Positions 1 through 5,947 of a DNA stretch of 6,963 bases are shown piece after piece. The notes beneath the pieces were generated by a model. It was not told the DNA's origin, did no database searches, and worked only from the letters and a program-made list of their open reading frames with translations. The DNA comes from an uncultured Porphyromonadaceae bacterium (GTDB lineage Bacteria > Bacteroidota > Bacteroidia > Bacteroidales > Muribaculaceae), in NCBI GenBank assembly GCA_947176285.1, contig CAMWQF010000150.1:1-6963 (forward strand). The letters run 5' to 3'. The position numbers were made by a program, and so were the translations under genes. Each line of letters begins with the position of its first letter. Positions within the stretch are counted from its first letter, which is position 1.

Positions 1-126
1 CTAACATCCCTCCGAGTCCGCAAAGTAAGTAAGCATGCTCCGCATGCGCCCCGCCCCGCCTCAAAAATATAATTAGGCACATGATGCATAATAAAATAAG
101 AAGATTCCGGAAACTAATGTAAAAAA
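1..126. other. Gene-free left edge, GC-rich then AT-rich
   Basis: No coding region is supported here. Bases 34-39 and 43-48 are two copies of GCATGC, followed by a C-rich run (CCCCGCCCCGCC). On the reverse strand the first 50 bases give GGAGCATGCT followed by ACT-ACT-TGC blocks. This resembles one arm of the inverted repeat at 4961-5033, so it may be a fragment of the same dispersed intergenic repeat in the opposite orientation. From about 61 the DNA is AT-rich, as usual upstream of a Bacteroidales promoter. The palindrome TTCCGGAA lies at 105-112, 22 bases before the promoter's upstream element. Confidence 0.45.
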
Positions 127-158
127 TTTGGCGGAATTAAGTTTTTTATTTAACTTTG
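127..158 (+). promoter_or_regulatory. Bacteroidota sigma-70 promoter for the structured RNA
   Basis: TTTG at 127-130 and TAACTTTG at 151-158 are separated by 20 bases. This matches the Bacteroidota consensus (TTTG near -33, TAnnTTTG near -7, spacer 19-21). Transcription would begin about 5-8 bases further on, near 164-166, just where the sequence turns from AT-rich to GC-rich and structured. No other good promoter is visible before the genes at 560 and 1051, so it may serve all three. Confidence 0.75.
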
Positions 159-163
159 CAATT

Positions 164-555
164 ACAGACCGCTAAGCGGAAGCCTCGGTCCGGGGCCAAG
201 CGGGCGGGAGACCATGGCGTCGCACCCTGGGTGACGTACGCAAATACATGTTATAAAAGCGTTTATCTGACGCTCTTTCTTGACACCTTGAAACTTCGCA
301 ACTTTCAATCGCAATCAAGATTGAGACAACGGTAGATGCCAATAAGGGTGGTATATGCCTTCGGCTACGGCGGCGTGTGAGCGTCACGCCGTGGCGTTGC
401 TATACATTATCCTGCGTGAGGCTTCTGCGTTGTCCGTTCTATTGCGATGGGCATTGCGAAGGCCTCAAGGTGTGGGACGGACAATAGGTAATAGGCTCTC
501 ACGCTTTTTTATTTTTAGACTATGCCGACGATGTGAGCCCGAAGGCATGTAGGAA
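164..555 (+). ncRNA. Unidentified long structured RNA or structured 5' leader
   Basis: This stretch follows a good promoter, is clearly richer in G and C than its flanks, has no convincing reading frame, and is full of short inverted repeats. Visible stems are: CCGC 169-172 with GCGG 176-179; CACC 223-226 with GGTG 230-233, flanked by CGT/ACG; AGCGT 258-262 with ACGCT 270-274; TTGAAA 288-293 with TTTCAA 303-308; GTATA 351-355 with TATAC 401-405, enclosing the GC-rich hairpin CGGCGTG 371-377 with CACGCCG 385-391; GAGGC 418-422 with GCCTC 462-466; TTGTCCGT 430-437 with ACGGACAA 477-484; and ATGCC 522-526 with GGCAT 544-548. The last hairpin ends just before the start codon at 560, so structure continues past the T-rich run at 505-516. 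The diagnostic motifs of tmRNA, RNase P RNA and SRP RNA are absent. A 6S-like or Bacteroidales-1 RNA, or a HEARO/omega-type RNA, are possibilities I cannot confirm. The 3' end is uncertain: about 516 if the T run terminates, about 555 or beyond if it is a leader. Confidence 0.6.
414..516 (+). terminator. Possible terminator or attenuator in the structured RNA
   Basis: GCGTGAG at 414-420 is perfectly complementary to CTCACGC at 498-504, which runs directly into TTTTTTATTTTT (505-516). This could be a long-range terminator stem closing a free RNA. It is not a classic hairpin because 77 bases separate the arms. It also competes with another pairing (ATTA-CCT at 406-413 with AGGTAAT at 486-492, one bulged base), so it could act as a switch controlling read-through into the gene at 560. 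Weak as a simple intrinsic terminator. Confidence 0.3.
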
Positions 556-559
556 CTTT

Positions 560-1018
560 ATGCCATATATTATCCCAAGAACTGATCCTCGTAAAATTAC
601 GTCAGATGATCTTAAAAAAAACAAAGTCCTGGCTCTTGACATTTCGGGCTCGGTAAGTAAGTACCTTTCAGAACATAAGGGGCAGGCACTCTCAATCGGA
701 CATATTATGTCTTTTACCCAGGCAGCATGGAAACTCGCACCTGAAAAAGCCAACGATGTGGATCTCATCTTTGCATGTTGCAAAACCCCTGATAAAAACC
801 GACAGGTCATCGGGGTGTTCGTGTTCGGCAGAAAAGATGAGAACGGTAAGCCTCTAGACGTCTTTTTCCAGTCTCCCCTTGATGAGGAAGGAAGAATGGT
901 ATTCCTTGCGCAACTGGCAGAAGAGGAAACTTGGAACCGTTATGTGGGTTTGATGTTAGGTCCCGTAAAACATGGCGAGGCAAATCCGGTGCGATATTAT
1001 GAATCCTCAAATATTTAA
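560..1018 (+). CDS. Small protein of unknown function downstream of the structured RNA
   Basis: The 152-aa product starts MPYIIPRTDPRKITSDDL. I chose ATG 560 because AGGA at 551-554 lies five bases before it and the in-frame GTG at 533 falls inside a predicted hairpin. There is no signal peptide or membrane segment, so the protein is probably cytoplasmic. It reads as a compact alpha/beta domain: a conserved-looking VLALDISGSVSKYL near residues 23-36, a helix with QAAWKLAPEKANDVD, a beta core LIFACC and VIGVFVFGRK, then ETWNRYVGLML and a C-terminal GEANPVRYYES. The order (W followed by acidic/basic helix, strand with GVF, aromatic-rich segment, RYVG, then NPxRY) loosely recalls uncharacterised EVE/PUA-like small proteins found near restriction or phage genes, but this is an impression from memory and not an assignment. 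It is followed after 32 bases by the LRR gene on the same strand with no terminator between them, so co-transcription is likely. Confidence 0.75.
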   Translation: MPYIIPRTDPRKITSDDLKKNKVLALDISGSVSKYLSEHKGQALSIGHIMSFTQAAWKLAPEKANDVDLIFACCKTPDKNRQVIGVFVFGRKDENGKPLDVFFQSPLDEEGRMVFLAQLAEEETWNRYVGLMLGPVKHGEANPVRYYESSNI

Positions 1019-1050
1019 TCGTTAATATTTTATCTTTAATGCTAACACTT

Positions 1051-4000
1051 ATGAAGCAAAAACTTTTATTCCTATTGCTCGGATTGATATCGACGTTCCA
1101 GGCAATAGCATGGACATCAGTCCGGACTGAAATAGATGGTGTCACCTACGAAGCCACTAATTCGAATGGTAGTACCGTCATAAGAGTTGATCCATCACTG
1201 GAAAGTGTAAACATATTGTCTTCCTATAACTATGAATATAATGGTAAGACTTACACTTCCACAGTAAAATGGCTTGATTTTGAGAGTAGTAATATTAAAG
1301 AGATTTCGGTATCTGATGAAGTTGATGTTAAAACTTTTTTAAAAAAAGACAAGACTCCTAATTTAACAGAGGTCGAAGTTAGGAAGGAATCTTCATTTTC
1401 TATTGGCAGTATCTGGATAAAATACAGCAATAATTGGCTTAATCTTTCAACTGATCGGAAAGGATTGCTTTCATCGATTATACGAGTTAATCCAGTATTG
1501 ATTCCTGAAACAGTCACTTTAATCATTGGTTTTAATGACTGTAAAGAACTGAGTTCGGTGGTAATCCCAAATTCTGTCACTTCAATCGGCAATTATGCTT
1601 TCTCCGGCTGTATCAACCTTAGATCGGTGGTGATACCGAACTCCGTCACTAAAATCGGCAAGGAGGCTTTCTATGACTGCTCGGGTCTCACCTCTATGGT
1701 AATACCAAACTCAGTCACTTCAATCGGCAAGGATGCTTTCAAAAACTGCTATCTAAAAAAAGCAGCCTATCCAAATACTATAGCCAATCCTTTTTGTTCT
1801 GATGAAAGGACTTACATAAGTGATTACGATCCGGAAACGGCTTTTGCTGAGGACGGATGGATATGGGATTCGGAAAAATCAGCAGTATATTTTGCTCCAG
1901 CAAATCTCGAAGGAGAATACACTCTACCAGAATCCGTCATTTTAATAGGTGAATCAGCGTTCGATAGCTGCAATTATCTGACCTCGATTAAGATGGGCAA
2001 TTCCGTCAAGGAAATCAGCGATTATGCTTTCTATAATTGTACCGGACTGGGTTCAGTAGAATTACCGAACTCCGTCACTAAAATCGGCAAGGAGGCTTTC
2101 TATAATTGTACCAGACTGGACTCAGTAGAATTACCGAACTCCGTCAAGGAAATCGGCGAATATGCATTTTTTGGTTCTGGTCTTTCATCTCTAATATACA
2201 ATGCAAAGAATTGTAATATTAAGGGTCCCTTTCCCGATTCCTTAGAGTCACTTGTCATTGGAGACGAGGTTGAAAAAATACCGGCTCAATCTTTTACGGA
2301 ATGCAAAAAACTTTTGTCTGTAGTGATACCGAACTCCGTCACGGAAATCGGTGAGAATGCTTTCAATGGTTGTATTGCCCTGACATCTGTTGAAATCGGT
2401 AACTCCGTGCAGGCAATTGGCAATTTTGCTTTCTCGGGCTGCAGCGGTCTGGCATCGGTGGTGATACCGAACTCCGTCACTTACATTGGAGACGCTGCAT
2501 TTTGGAATTCAGGCCTGATATCTTTAACATTCAATGCTGAGAATTGTACATCATGTGGAACAGAATATATAGTTTTCCCAAATTCGATAGATACCCTTGT
2601 GATAGGTGATAAGGTCAATATAATCCCACAATTTTCCTTTTATAATTTAGCAAACCTGACCTCGGTTGAGATACCTAACTCTGTCACTTCTATCGGTGGA
2701 AGAGCGTTCTATGGCTGCAGCGGCTTGACATCATTGGAGATTGGTGAGTCAGTCACAACAATCGGAAATAATGCTTTTGAAGGCTGTAATATCGCCTCCC
2801 TGACTTTCAATGCAGTGAATTGCGAGTCAGATGGATCATCAGATGTACCACTATTCCCTAGTTCGATTGAGACACTTGTCATCGGTGACAATGTGACAAG
2901 AATTCCTTCATATTCTTTTTATGGATGCAATAAACTAACTTCGGTAGTTCTCGGCAACGCAGTCCGGAAAATCGGAAATAATGCTTTTGAAGGCTGTAAT
3001 ATCGCCTCCCTGACTTTCAATGCAGTGAATTGCGAGTCAGATGGATCATCAGATGTACCACTATTCCCTAGTTCGATTGAGACACTTGTCATCGGTGACA
3101 ATGTGACAAGAATTCCTTCATATTCTTTTTATGGATGCAATAAACTAACTTCGGTAGTTTTCGGCAACGCAGTCCAGACAATCGGAGAGGATGCTTTCTC
3201 GGGTTGCAGCAGCCTGACCTCGCTGGTGATGCCTGAATCCCTCAATGTCATCGGCGAATCATCTTTCGAGGGTTGTAGCAGCCTGACAACAGTGGTGATA
3301 CCTGAGTCCATCAGTGGAATCTACGATTCCACCTTCAAGGGTTGCAGCAGCCTGACATCAATGGTGATACCGAACACCGTCACTGTAATCGGCAGTTCTG
3401 CTTTTGAAGGCTGCAGCGGCTTGACATCATTGAAGATTGGTGAATCAGTCACTGTAATCGGCAGTTCTGCTTTTGAAGGCTGCTGCGGACTGACCTCGGT
3501 AATAATCCCGATTTCTGTCAAGTCAATTGGCAGTTCGGCTTTCTCTGGCTGCAGCGGTCTTATAAAATCGGCTTATCCGAAATCTGTGCGGAATCCATTC
3601 GAAAATGGAATTGCAATTGGATATCCTTATTTAGCCATTATTGAGGATGGCTGGATATGGTATAATGAGAAGAGTGAGTTACTTTTTGTGCCTTATGATC
3701 TTGAAGGAGAATACTCTATACCTGAATCCGTCAAGGAGATTAGCAGTTCCGCTTTCGAAGGTTGCAGCCGACTGACATCAGTGGTTATACCTGAGTCCAT
3801 CAGTGAAATCTACGATTCCACCTTCAAGGATTGCAGCAGCCTGGCATCGGTGGTGATACCGAACTCCGTCACTTACATTGGCTATTCCGCTTTTGAAGGA
3901 TGCAGCAGCCTGGCATCGGTGGTGATATCTGAATCCGTCGGGGATATCAGAAATTCCGCTTTCAAGGATTGCCGCAGTTTGGAATCGGTGGTGATACCGA

Positions 4001-4878
4001 ATTCCGTCACATTCATCGCCAGATCCTCTTTTGAAGGTTGTAGCAGCCTGAAATCGGTAGTGATACCGAATTCCGTCACTGACATCTACTATTTTGCTTT
4101 TAGCGGCTGCACTGCTCTTGAAGAGATTATCTTACCTCCTTCTGTCAAGAGTATTGAAAATTCGGCTTTCGCCGACGACCACAACCTCTCGTCGATCATT
4201 ATGGGCCACAATGTGTCGAGAATAGGAGAAAAGGCATTCTACGGATGCAAGGCCAACACTGTATTCATCACGGCACCTTATCCTCCGTCCTGCAGTGACA
4301 ACTCCTTCAGCACTTATAGTGGCAAACTTTACCTTCAGGGAGAGGACGCCAAGTATTTCTACGACAACAACTCCTGGAGCCGCTTCAAAAGTTACGTGAT
4401 GATCGACGCTGAGGAGGTCAAGATAGAGGGTGCGGATAAGATTTCGGGCAACGCCGGCGATACATTCCAACTCAAGGCTACTGTATTGCCGGAAAACGCC
4501 ACTCTGCCGTATGTCTTCTGGCGCTCCACCAATCCGGAAATTGCGACCGTTGACGCCAACGGTCTAGTGACGCTCCATGCCGACCTTGAAGAGGTGTTGA
4601 CACGCGCTCAGGGTGAGGACGACATCGACAGTGCATGCACCATCATCGCCGAGACGCTCTACTACGGCGGTCCCATAGCTGAGATCCTAGTCAAAGACAC
4701 AGGAATTAATGGAGTTGAAACTGTATTCGATCGCAACGACAATTCAATCGACTACTCACTTCCGTATGAAGTCTACGATATGAACGGCCTCAATGTGTCG
4801 GATTCTACCGAAGGGCTTGCCAAGGGTGTCTACATCATCCGTCAGGGTAATGCTGCGGTGAAGACAGTGATAAGATAA
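1051..4878 (+). CDS. BspA-like leucine-rich repeat surface protein with T9SS-type tail
   Basis: A 1275-aa exported protein. The start at 1051 (MKQKLLFLLLGL) gives a typical signal peptide with cleavage likely after FQAIA (residue 20); ATG 1039 would add four residues in front of it. Residues about 21-165 are a less repetitive N-terminal region. Residues about 167-1069 are tandem 23-residue LRR_5/BspA-type repeats of the form LTSVVIPNSVTSIGxxAFxGC. They are interrupted twice by a 54-58-residue insert with EDGWIW and LEGEY motifs (nt 1765-1938 and 3571-3732), and four times by a variant unit containing LTFNA-NC and LVIGD (or close variants). Residues about 1123-1217 look like a bacterial Ig-like (Big_2) domain (QLKATVLPENA, STNPEIATVDANGLVT). 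Residues about 1223-1275 end in YEVYDMNG, GLAKGVYIIRQG and KTVIR, a typical Por/type IX secretion C-terminal sorting domain. BspA relatives are outer-surface proteins that bind host proteins, other bacteria or polymers; the ligand here is unknown. A 210-bp stretch is tandemly duplicated. Confidence 0.93.
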   Translation: MKQKLLFLLLGLISTFQAIAWTSVRTEIDGVTYEATNSNGSTVIRVDPSLESVNILSSYNYEYNGKTYTSTVKWLDFESSNIKEISVSDEVDVKTFLKKDKTPNLTEVEVRKESSFSIGSIWIKYSNNWLNLSTDRKGLLSSIIRVNPVLIPETVTLIIGFNDCKELSSVVIPNSVTSIGNYAFSGCINLRSVVIPNSVTKIGKEAFYDCSGLTSMVIPNSVTSIGKDAFKNCYLKKAAYPNTIANPFCSDERTYISDYDPETAFAEDGWIWDSEKSAVYFAPANLEGEYTLPESVILIGESAFDSCNYLTSIKMGNSVKEISDYAFYNCTGLGSVELPNSVTKIGKEAFYNCTRLDSVELPNSVKEIGEYAFFGSGLSSLIYNAKNCNIKGPFPDSLESLVIGDEVEKIPAQSFTECKKLLSVVIPNSVTEIGENAFNGCIALTSVEIGNSVQAIGNFAFSGCSGLASVVIPNSVTYIGDAAFWNSGLISLTFNAENCTSCGTEYIVFPNSIDTLVIGDKVNIIPQFSFYNLANLTSVEIPNSVTSIGGRAFYGCSGLTSLEIGESVTTIGNNAFEGCNIASLTFNAVNCESDGSSDVPLFPSSIETLVIGDNVTRIPSYSFYGCNKLTSVVLGNAVRKIGNNAFEGCNIASLTFNAVNCESDGSSDVPLFPSSIETLVIGDNVTRIPSYSFYGCNKLTSVVFGNAVQTIGEDAFSGCSSLTSLVMPESLNVIGESSFEGCSSLTTVVIPESISGIYDSTFKGCSSLTSMVIPNTVTVIGSSAFEGCSGLTSLKIGESVTVIGSSAFEGCCGLTSVIIPISVKSIGSSAFSGCSGLIKSAYPKSVRNPFENGIAIGYPYLAIIEDGWIWYNEKSELLFVPYDLEGEYSIPESVKEISSSAFEGCSRLTSVVIPESISEIYDSTFKDCSSLASVVIPNSVTYIGYSAFEGCSSLASVVISESVGDIRNSAFKDCRSLESVVIPNSVTFIARSSFEGCSSLKSVVIPNSVTDIYYFAFSGCTALEEIILPPSVKSIENSAFADDHNLSSIIMGHNVSRIGEKAFYGCKANTVFITAPYPPSCSDNSFSTYSGKLYLQGEDAKYFYDNNSWSRFKSYVMIDAEEVKIEGADKISGNAGDTFQLKATVLPENATLPYVFWRSTNPEIATVDANGLVTLHADLEEVLTRAQGEDDIDSACTIIAETLYYGGPIAEILVKDTGINGVETVFDRNDNSIDYSLPYEVYDMNGLNVSDSTEGLAKGVYIIRQGNAAVKTVIR
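2761..3180 (+). repeat. Tandem 210-bp in-frame duplication inside the LRR gene
   Basis: Bases 2761-2970 and 2971-3180 are nearly identical. By eye I see three differences, all in the last 21 bases: positions 2950/3160, 2966/3176 and 2969/3179. The unit is 70 codons, so the frame is kept. Each copy encodes one LTFNAVNC variant unit, the LVIGDNVTRIPSYSFYGC repeat and the start of the next LRR. The first 189 bases match exactly, which points to a recent duplication or ongoing gene conversion, and to likely copy-number variation between strains. Confidence 0.93.
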
Positions 4879-4896
4879 TTTACACTATTAAACAAT

Positions 4897-4933
4897 AAAA
4901 TCGGATGCATAGCAATATGTATCCGATTTTTAC
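4897..4933 (+). terminator. Intrinsic terminator after the LRR gene
   Basis: AAAATCGGAT (4897-4906) pairs perfectly with ATCCGATTTT (4921-4930), extended by GCAT/ATGT, giving a stem of about 14 bp with the six-base loop AGCAAT and a trailing T-rich tract. It starts 18 bases after the stop codon. The A-rich 5' side means it could also work for transcription from the other direction. Confidence 0.85.
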
Positions 4934-4960
4934 TTATTAGACTTTTATTAGACGCGCGAT

Positions 4961-5033
4961 GACGCGCACGGAGCATGCTAACTACTCTGCAATGCCGCGT
5001 CAAAAAGAGTAGCTAGCGTTCTCCGTACGCGTC
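4961..5033. repeat. Large imperfect inverted repeat (intergenic palindrome)
   Basis: The two arms match block by block: GACGCG 4961-4966 with CGCGTC 5028-5033; ACGGAG 4968-4973 with CTCCGT 5021-5026; GCTA 4977-4980 with TAGC 5014-5017; CTACTCT 4982-4988 with AGAGTAG 5006-5012. Small mismatches separate the blocks and there is a 17-base loop. It could form a long hairpin in RNA or a cruciform in DNA. It lies after an already sufficient terminator, so it is more likely a dispersed palindromic element or a structural site than a second terminator. One arm shares GGAGCATGCT and neighbouring ACT-ACT-TGC blocks with the reverse strand of bases 1-50. Confidence 0.75.
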
Positions 5034-5082
5034 CACTGTGTCAAACTAAGCAAAAAGAGACCTTAACATTATTTAAATTAAG

Positions 5083-5118
5083 ACTGCCTGAGTTAGGCAG
5101 TATTTTCTATTATCTTTG
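5083..5118 (+). promoter_or_regulatory. Promoter with overlapping inverted repeat, for the small orphan gene
   Basis: TATCTTTG at 5111-5118 is a perfect Bacteroidota -7 box. The expected -33 position (about 5087-5090) reads CCTG, a partial match, and lies inside a perfect inverted repeat: ACTGCCT 5083-5089, spacer GAGTT, AGGCAGT 5095-5101. A dyad over the -33 element is a plausible operator for a repressor or activator. It could instead be a weak terminator hairpin, since ATTTTCT follows it. Confidence 0.6.
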
Positions 5119-5128
5119 TACCCCAACA

Positions 5129-5404
5129 ATGAAAACAAATAAAACAATGAATACAATGAAAATTAAAAATCCAGAACTGAAAGATGGCTACATGTCAATA
5201 GAACTTTTCCAAAATGCCCGTCAGACGATGGGTGAGTTGCGCGACTTAATGCGTGCTACCGGCATTTCCTGGGATTTCATACAGCACCAGATCGACCTTG
5301 CCAACCATCAGCAGTCTCCTCTGAATAAAGCCTTGAAATCCATGGATCCCTACACCACCGGCCCCGGAAAATCCCTCCAAAACCTCTCCTCCAACATCTT
5401 CTGA
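5129..5404 (+). CDS. Small hypothetical protein (82-91 aa)
   Basis: Not recognised. The longest form is 91 aa, but transcription from the -7 box at 5111-5118 should begin near 5124-5126, leaving only a few bases before ATG 5129. The in-frame ATG codons at 5147 (85 aa) and 5156 (82 aa), preceded by A-rich sequence typical of Bacteroidota leaders, are at least as likely. The product is soluble, without a signal peptide or membrane segment: a helical middle (SIELFQNARQTMGELRDLMR, then WDFIQHQIDLANHQ) and a polar tail rich in proline, glycine and serine (DPYTTGPGKSLQNLSSNIF). Its stop codon is only two bases from the stop of the convergent DUF2442 gene, with no terminator between, so the two transcripts probably overlap. 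The good promoter, consistent frame and clean spacing support a real gene. Confidence 0.6.
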   Translation: MKTNKTMNTMKIKNPELKDGYMSIELFQNARQTMGELRDLMRATGISWDFIQHQIDLANHQQSPLNKALKSMDPYTTGPGKSLQNLSSNIF

Positions 5405-5406
5405 TT

Positions 5407-5649
5407 TTATACTCTCATACCCGACTTTGCGAAGAATCCATCAAAAGAAAGATCCTCGTCTAATTTGGGCCAATGAATGCCATAATAGGATAAGGTGAAG
5501 TCTTCAAGGTCCTCATGGCAGGCATTATTAAGTCGAGAATAAGACGCTAAATATTCACAGCCTAAACGTCCATCTGTTGTCTCTATCCATATGGCCTTGT
5601 CGTCAATCCAAATTCTGTGTATATCCGTTTTATTCATGTTTTCTCTCAT
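5407..5649 (-). CDS. DUF2442 domain protein
   Basis: An 80-aa protein that matches the DUF2442 pattern: a short N-terminal beta region with an aromatic strand (HRIWIDDKAIWIETTDGR), a middle LASYSRL segment, and the family's C-terminal signature around GIHWPKLDEDLSFDGFF (H59, W60, P61, L63, D64, D66). Its ATG overlaps the TGA of the upstream DUF4160 gene by four bases (ATGA at 5649-5646), so the two are translated together. DUF2442 and DUF4160 genes are very often adjacent in bacteria and have been suggested to form toxin-antitoxin-like pairs, but a biochemical role is not established and nothing here proves it. An alternative start at the fifth residue (MNKTDI) is possible. Confidence 0.85.
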   Translation of the reverse strand: MRENMNKTDIHRIWIDDKAIWIETTDGRLGCEYLASYSRLNNACHEDLEDFTLSYYGIHWPKLDEDLSFDGFFAKSGMRV

Positions 5650-5891
5650 TTATTTAGTATTTTCCCGAAATTCTCTTTCCAACGTTGCTCTATCACTTCC
5701 TGATTCTCTTCGATGATGGATTCAATCATTCGCAACTCATTCTTTTTGAAACCATGATTATAGACTAATTCCGGTCCGTAAATATTATACTTGGCGTCAG
5801 CGTCGCCCTTACTTACGTGAATATGTACTGGATCGTGCTCATTCGACCAAAAGAAGAATCTATAGCCGAAAAGATAAAATAAAGTAGGCAT
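5646..5891 (-). CDS. DUF4160 domain protein
   Basis: An 81-aa protein with the hallmark DUF4160 opening: MPT, a GYRFFFW strand, then NEHDPVHIHV (H19, P21, H23, H25), matching the family's conserved N/H-x-P-x-H-x-H motif. A glycine/acidic turn (KGDADAKYNI) follows, then a long C-terminal helix (NELRMIESIIEENQEVIEQRW). The clustered histidines suggest metal or nucleic-acid binding, but the activity of the family is unknown. It is the first gene of a two-gene unit with DUF2442, coupled through a four-base overlap, and has its own promoter about 25 bases upstream. Length is normal for the family and the gene appears intact. Confidence 0.87.
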   Translation of the reverse strand: MPTLFYLFGYRFFFWSNEHDPVHIHVSKGDADAKYNIYGPELVYNHGFKKNELRMIESIIEENQEVIEQRWKENFGKILNK

Positions 5892-5916
5892 ATTATATCT
5901 GTTTTTTTTCGAATTA

Positions 5917-5947
5917 CAAAAATAATAAAAAGAATTTTATTATCAAA
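5917..5947 (-). promoter_or_regulatory. Promoter of the DUF4160-DUF2442 unit
   Basis: Read on the minus strand, TTTG (5947-5944) is followed after 19 bases by TATTTTTG (5924-5917), matching the Bacteroidota -33/-7 consensus. Transcription would start near 5910, leaving a leader of roughly 20 bases before the ATG at 5891. Confidence 0.65.

Noticed and set aside
258..280. AGCGT/ACGCT hairpin followed by CTTTCTT as an early terminator
   Set aside because: The stem is only five base pairs and the tail is interrupted by C; structure continues well beyond it, so an internal hairpin is more likely.
172..552. Open frames of 71 aa (minus strand) and 65 aa (plus strand) within the GC-rich region
   Set aside because: Both are arginine-rich, low-complexity translations of GC-rich, self-complementary sequence, without a plausible leader or domain; structured RNA explains them better.
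488..562. A reading frame giving FLFLDYADDVSP just after the structured RNA, resembling the YADD active site of reverse transcriptases, with an RNA upstream as in retrons or group II introns
   Set aside because: Only about ten residues fit. The frame has a stop at 485-487, nothing upstream resembles the fingers/palm motifs, and what follows is the unrelated 152-aa protein. The match overlaps a predicted hairpin and is best seen as chance.
520..1145. Minus-strand frames of 96 and 112 aa opposite the 152-aa gene
   Set aside because: They are antisense shadows of a well-supported gene, with no promoter or recognisable domain.
2761..3180. The tandem repeats as a CRISPR array or a diversity-generating cassette
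   Set aside because: The repeats are coding, in frame and without spacers, and no reverse transcriptase, template repeat or Cas gene is present.
1251..4470. Many minus-strand frames of 60-113 aa across the LRR gene
   Set aside because: Their repeated motifs (such as VTEFGITTD) are simply the reverse reading of the LRR repeats.
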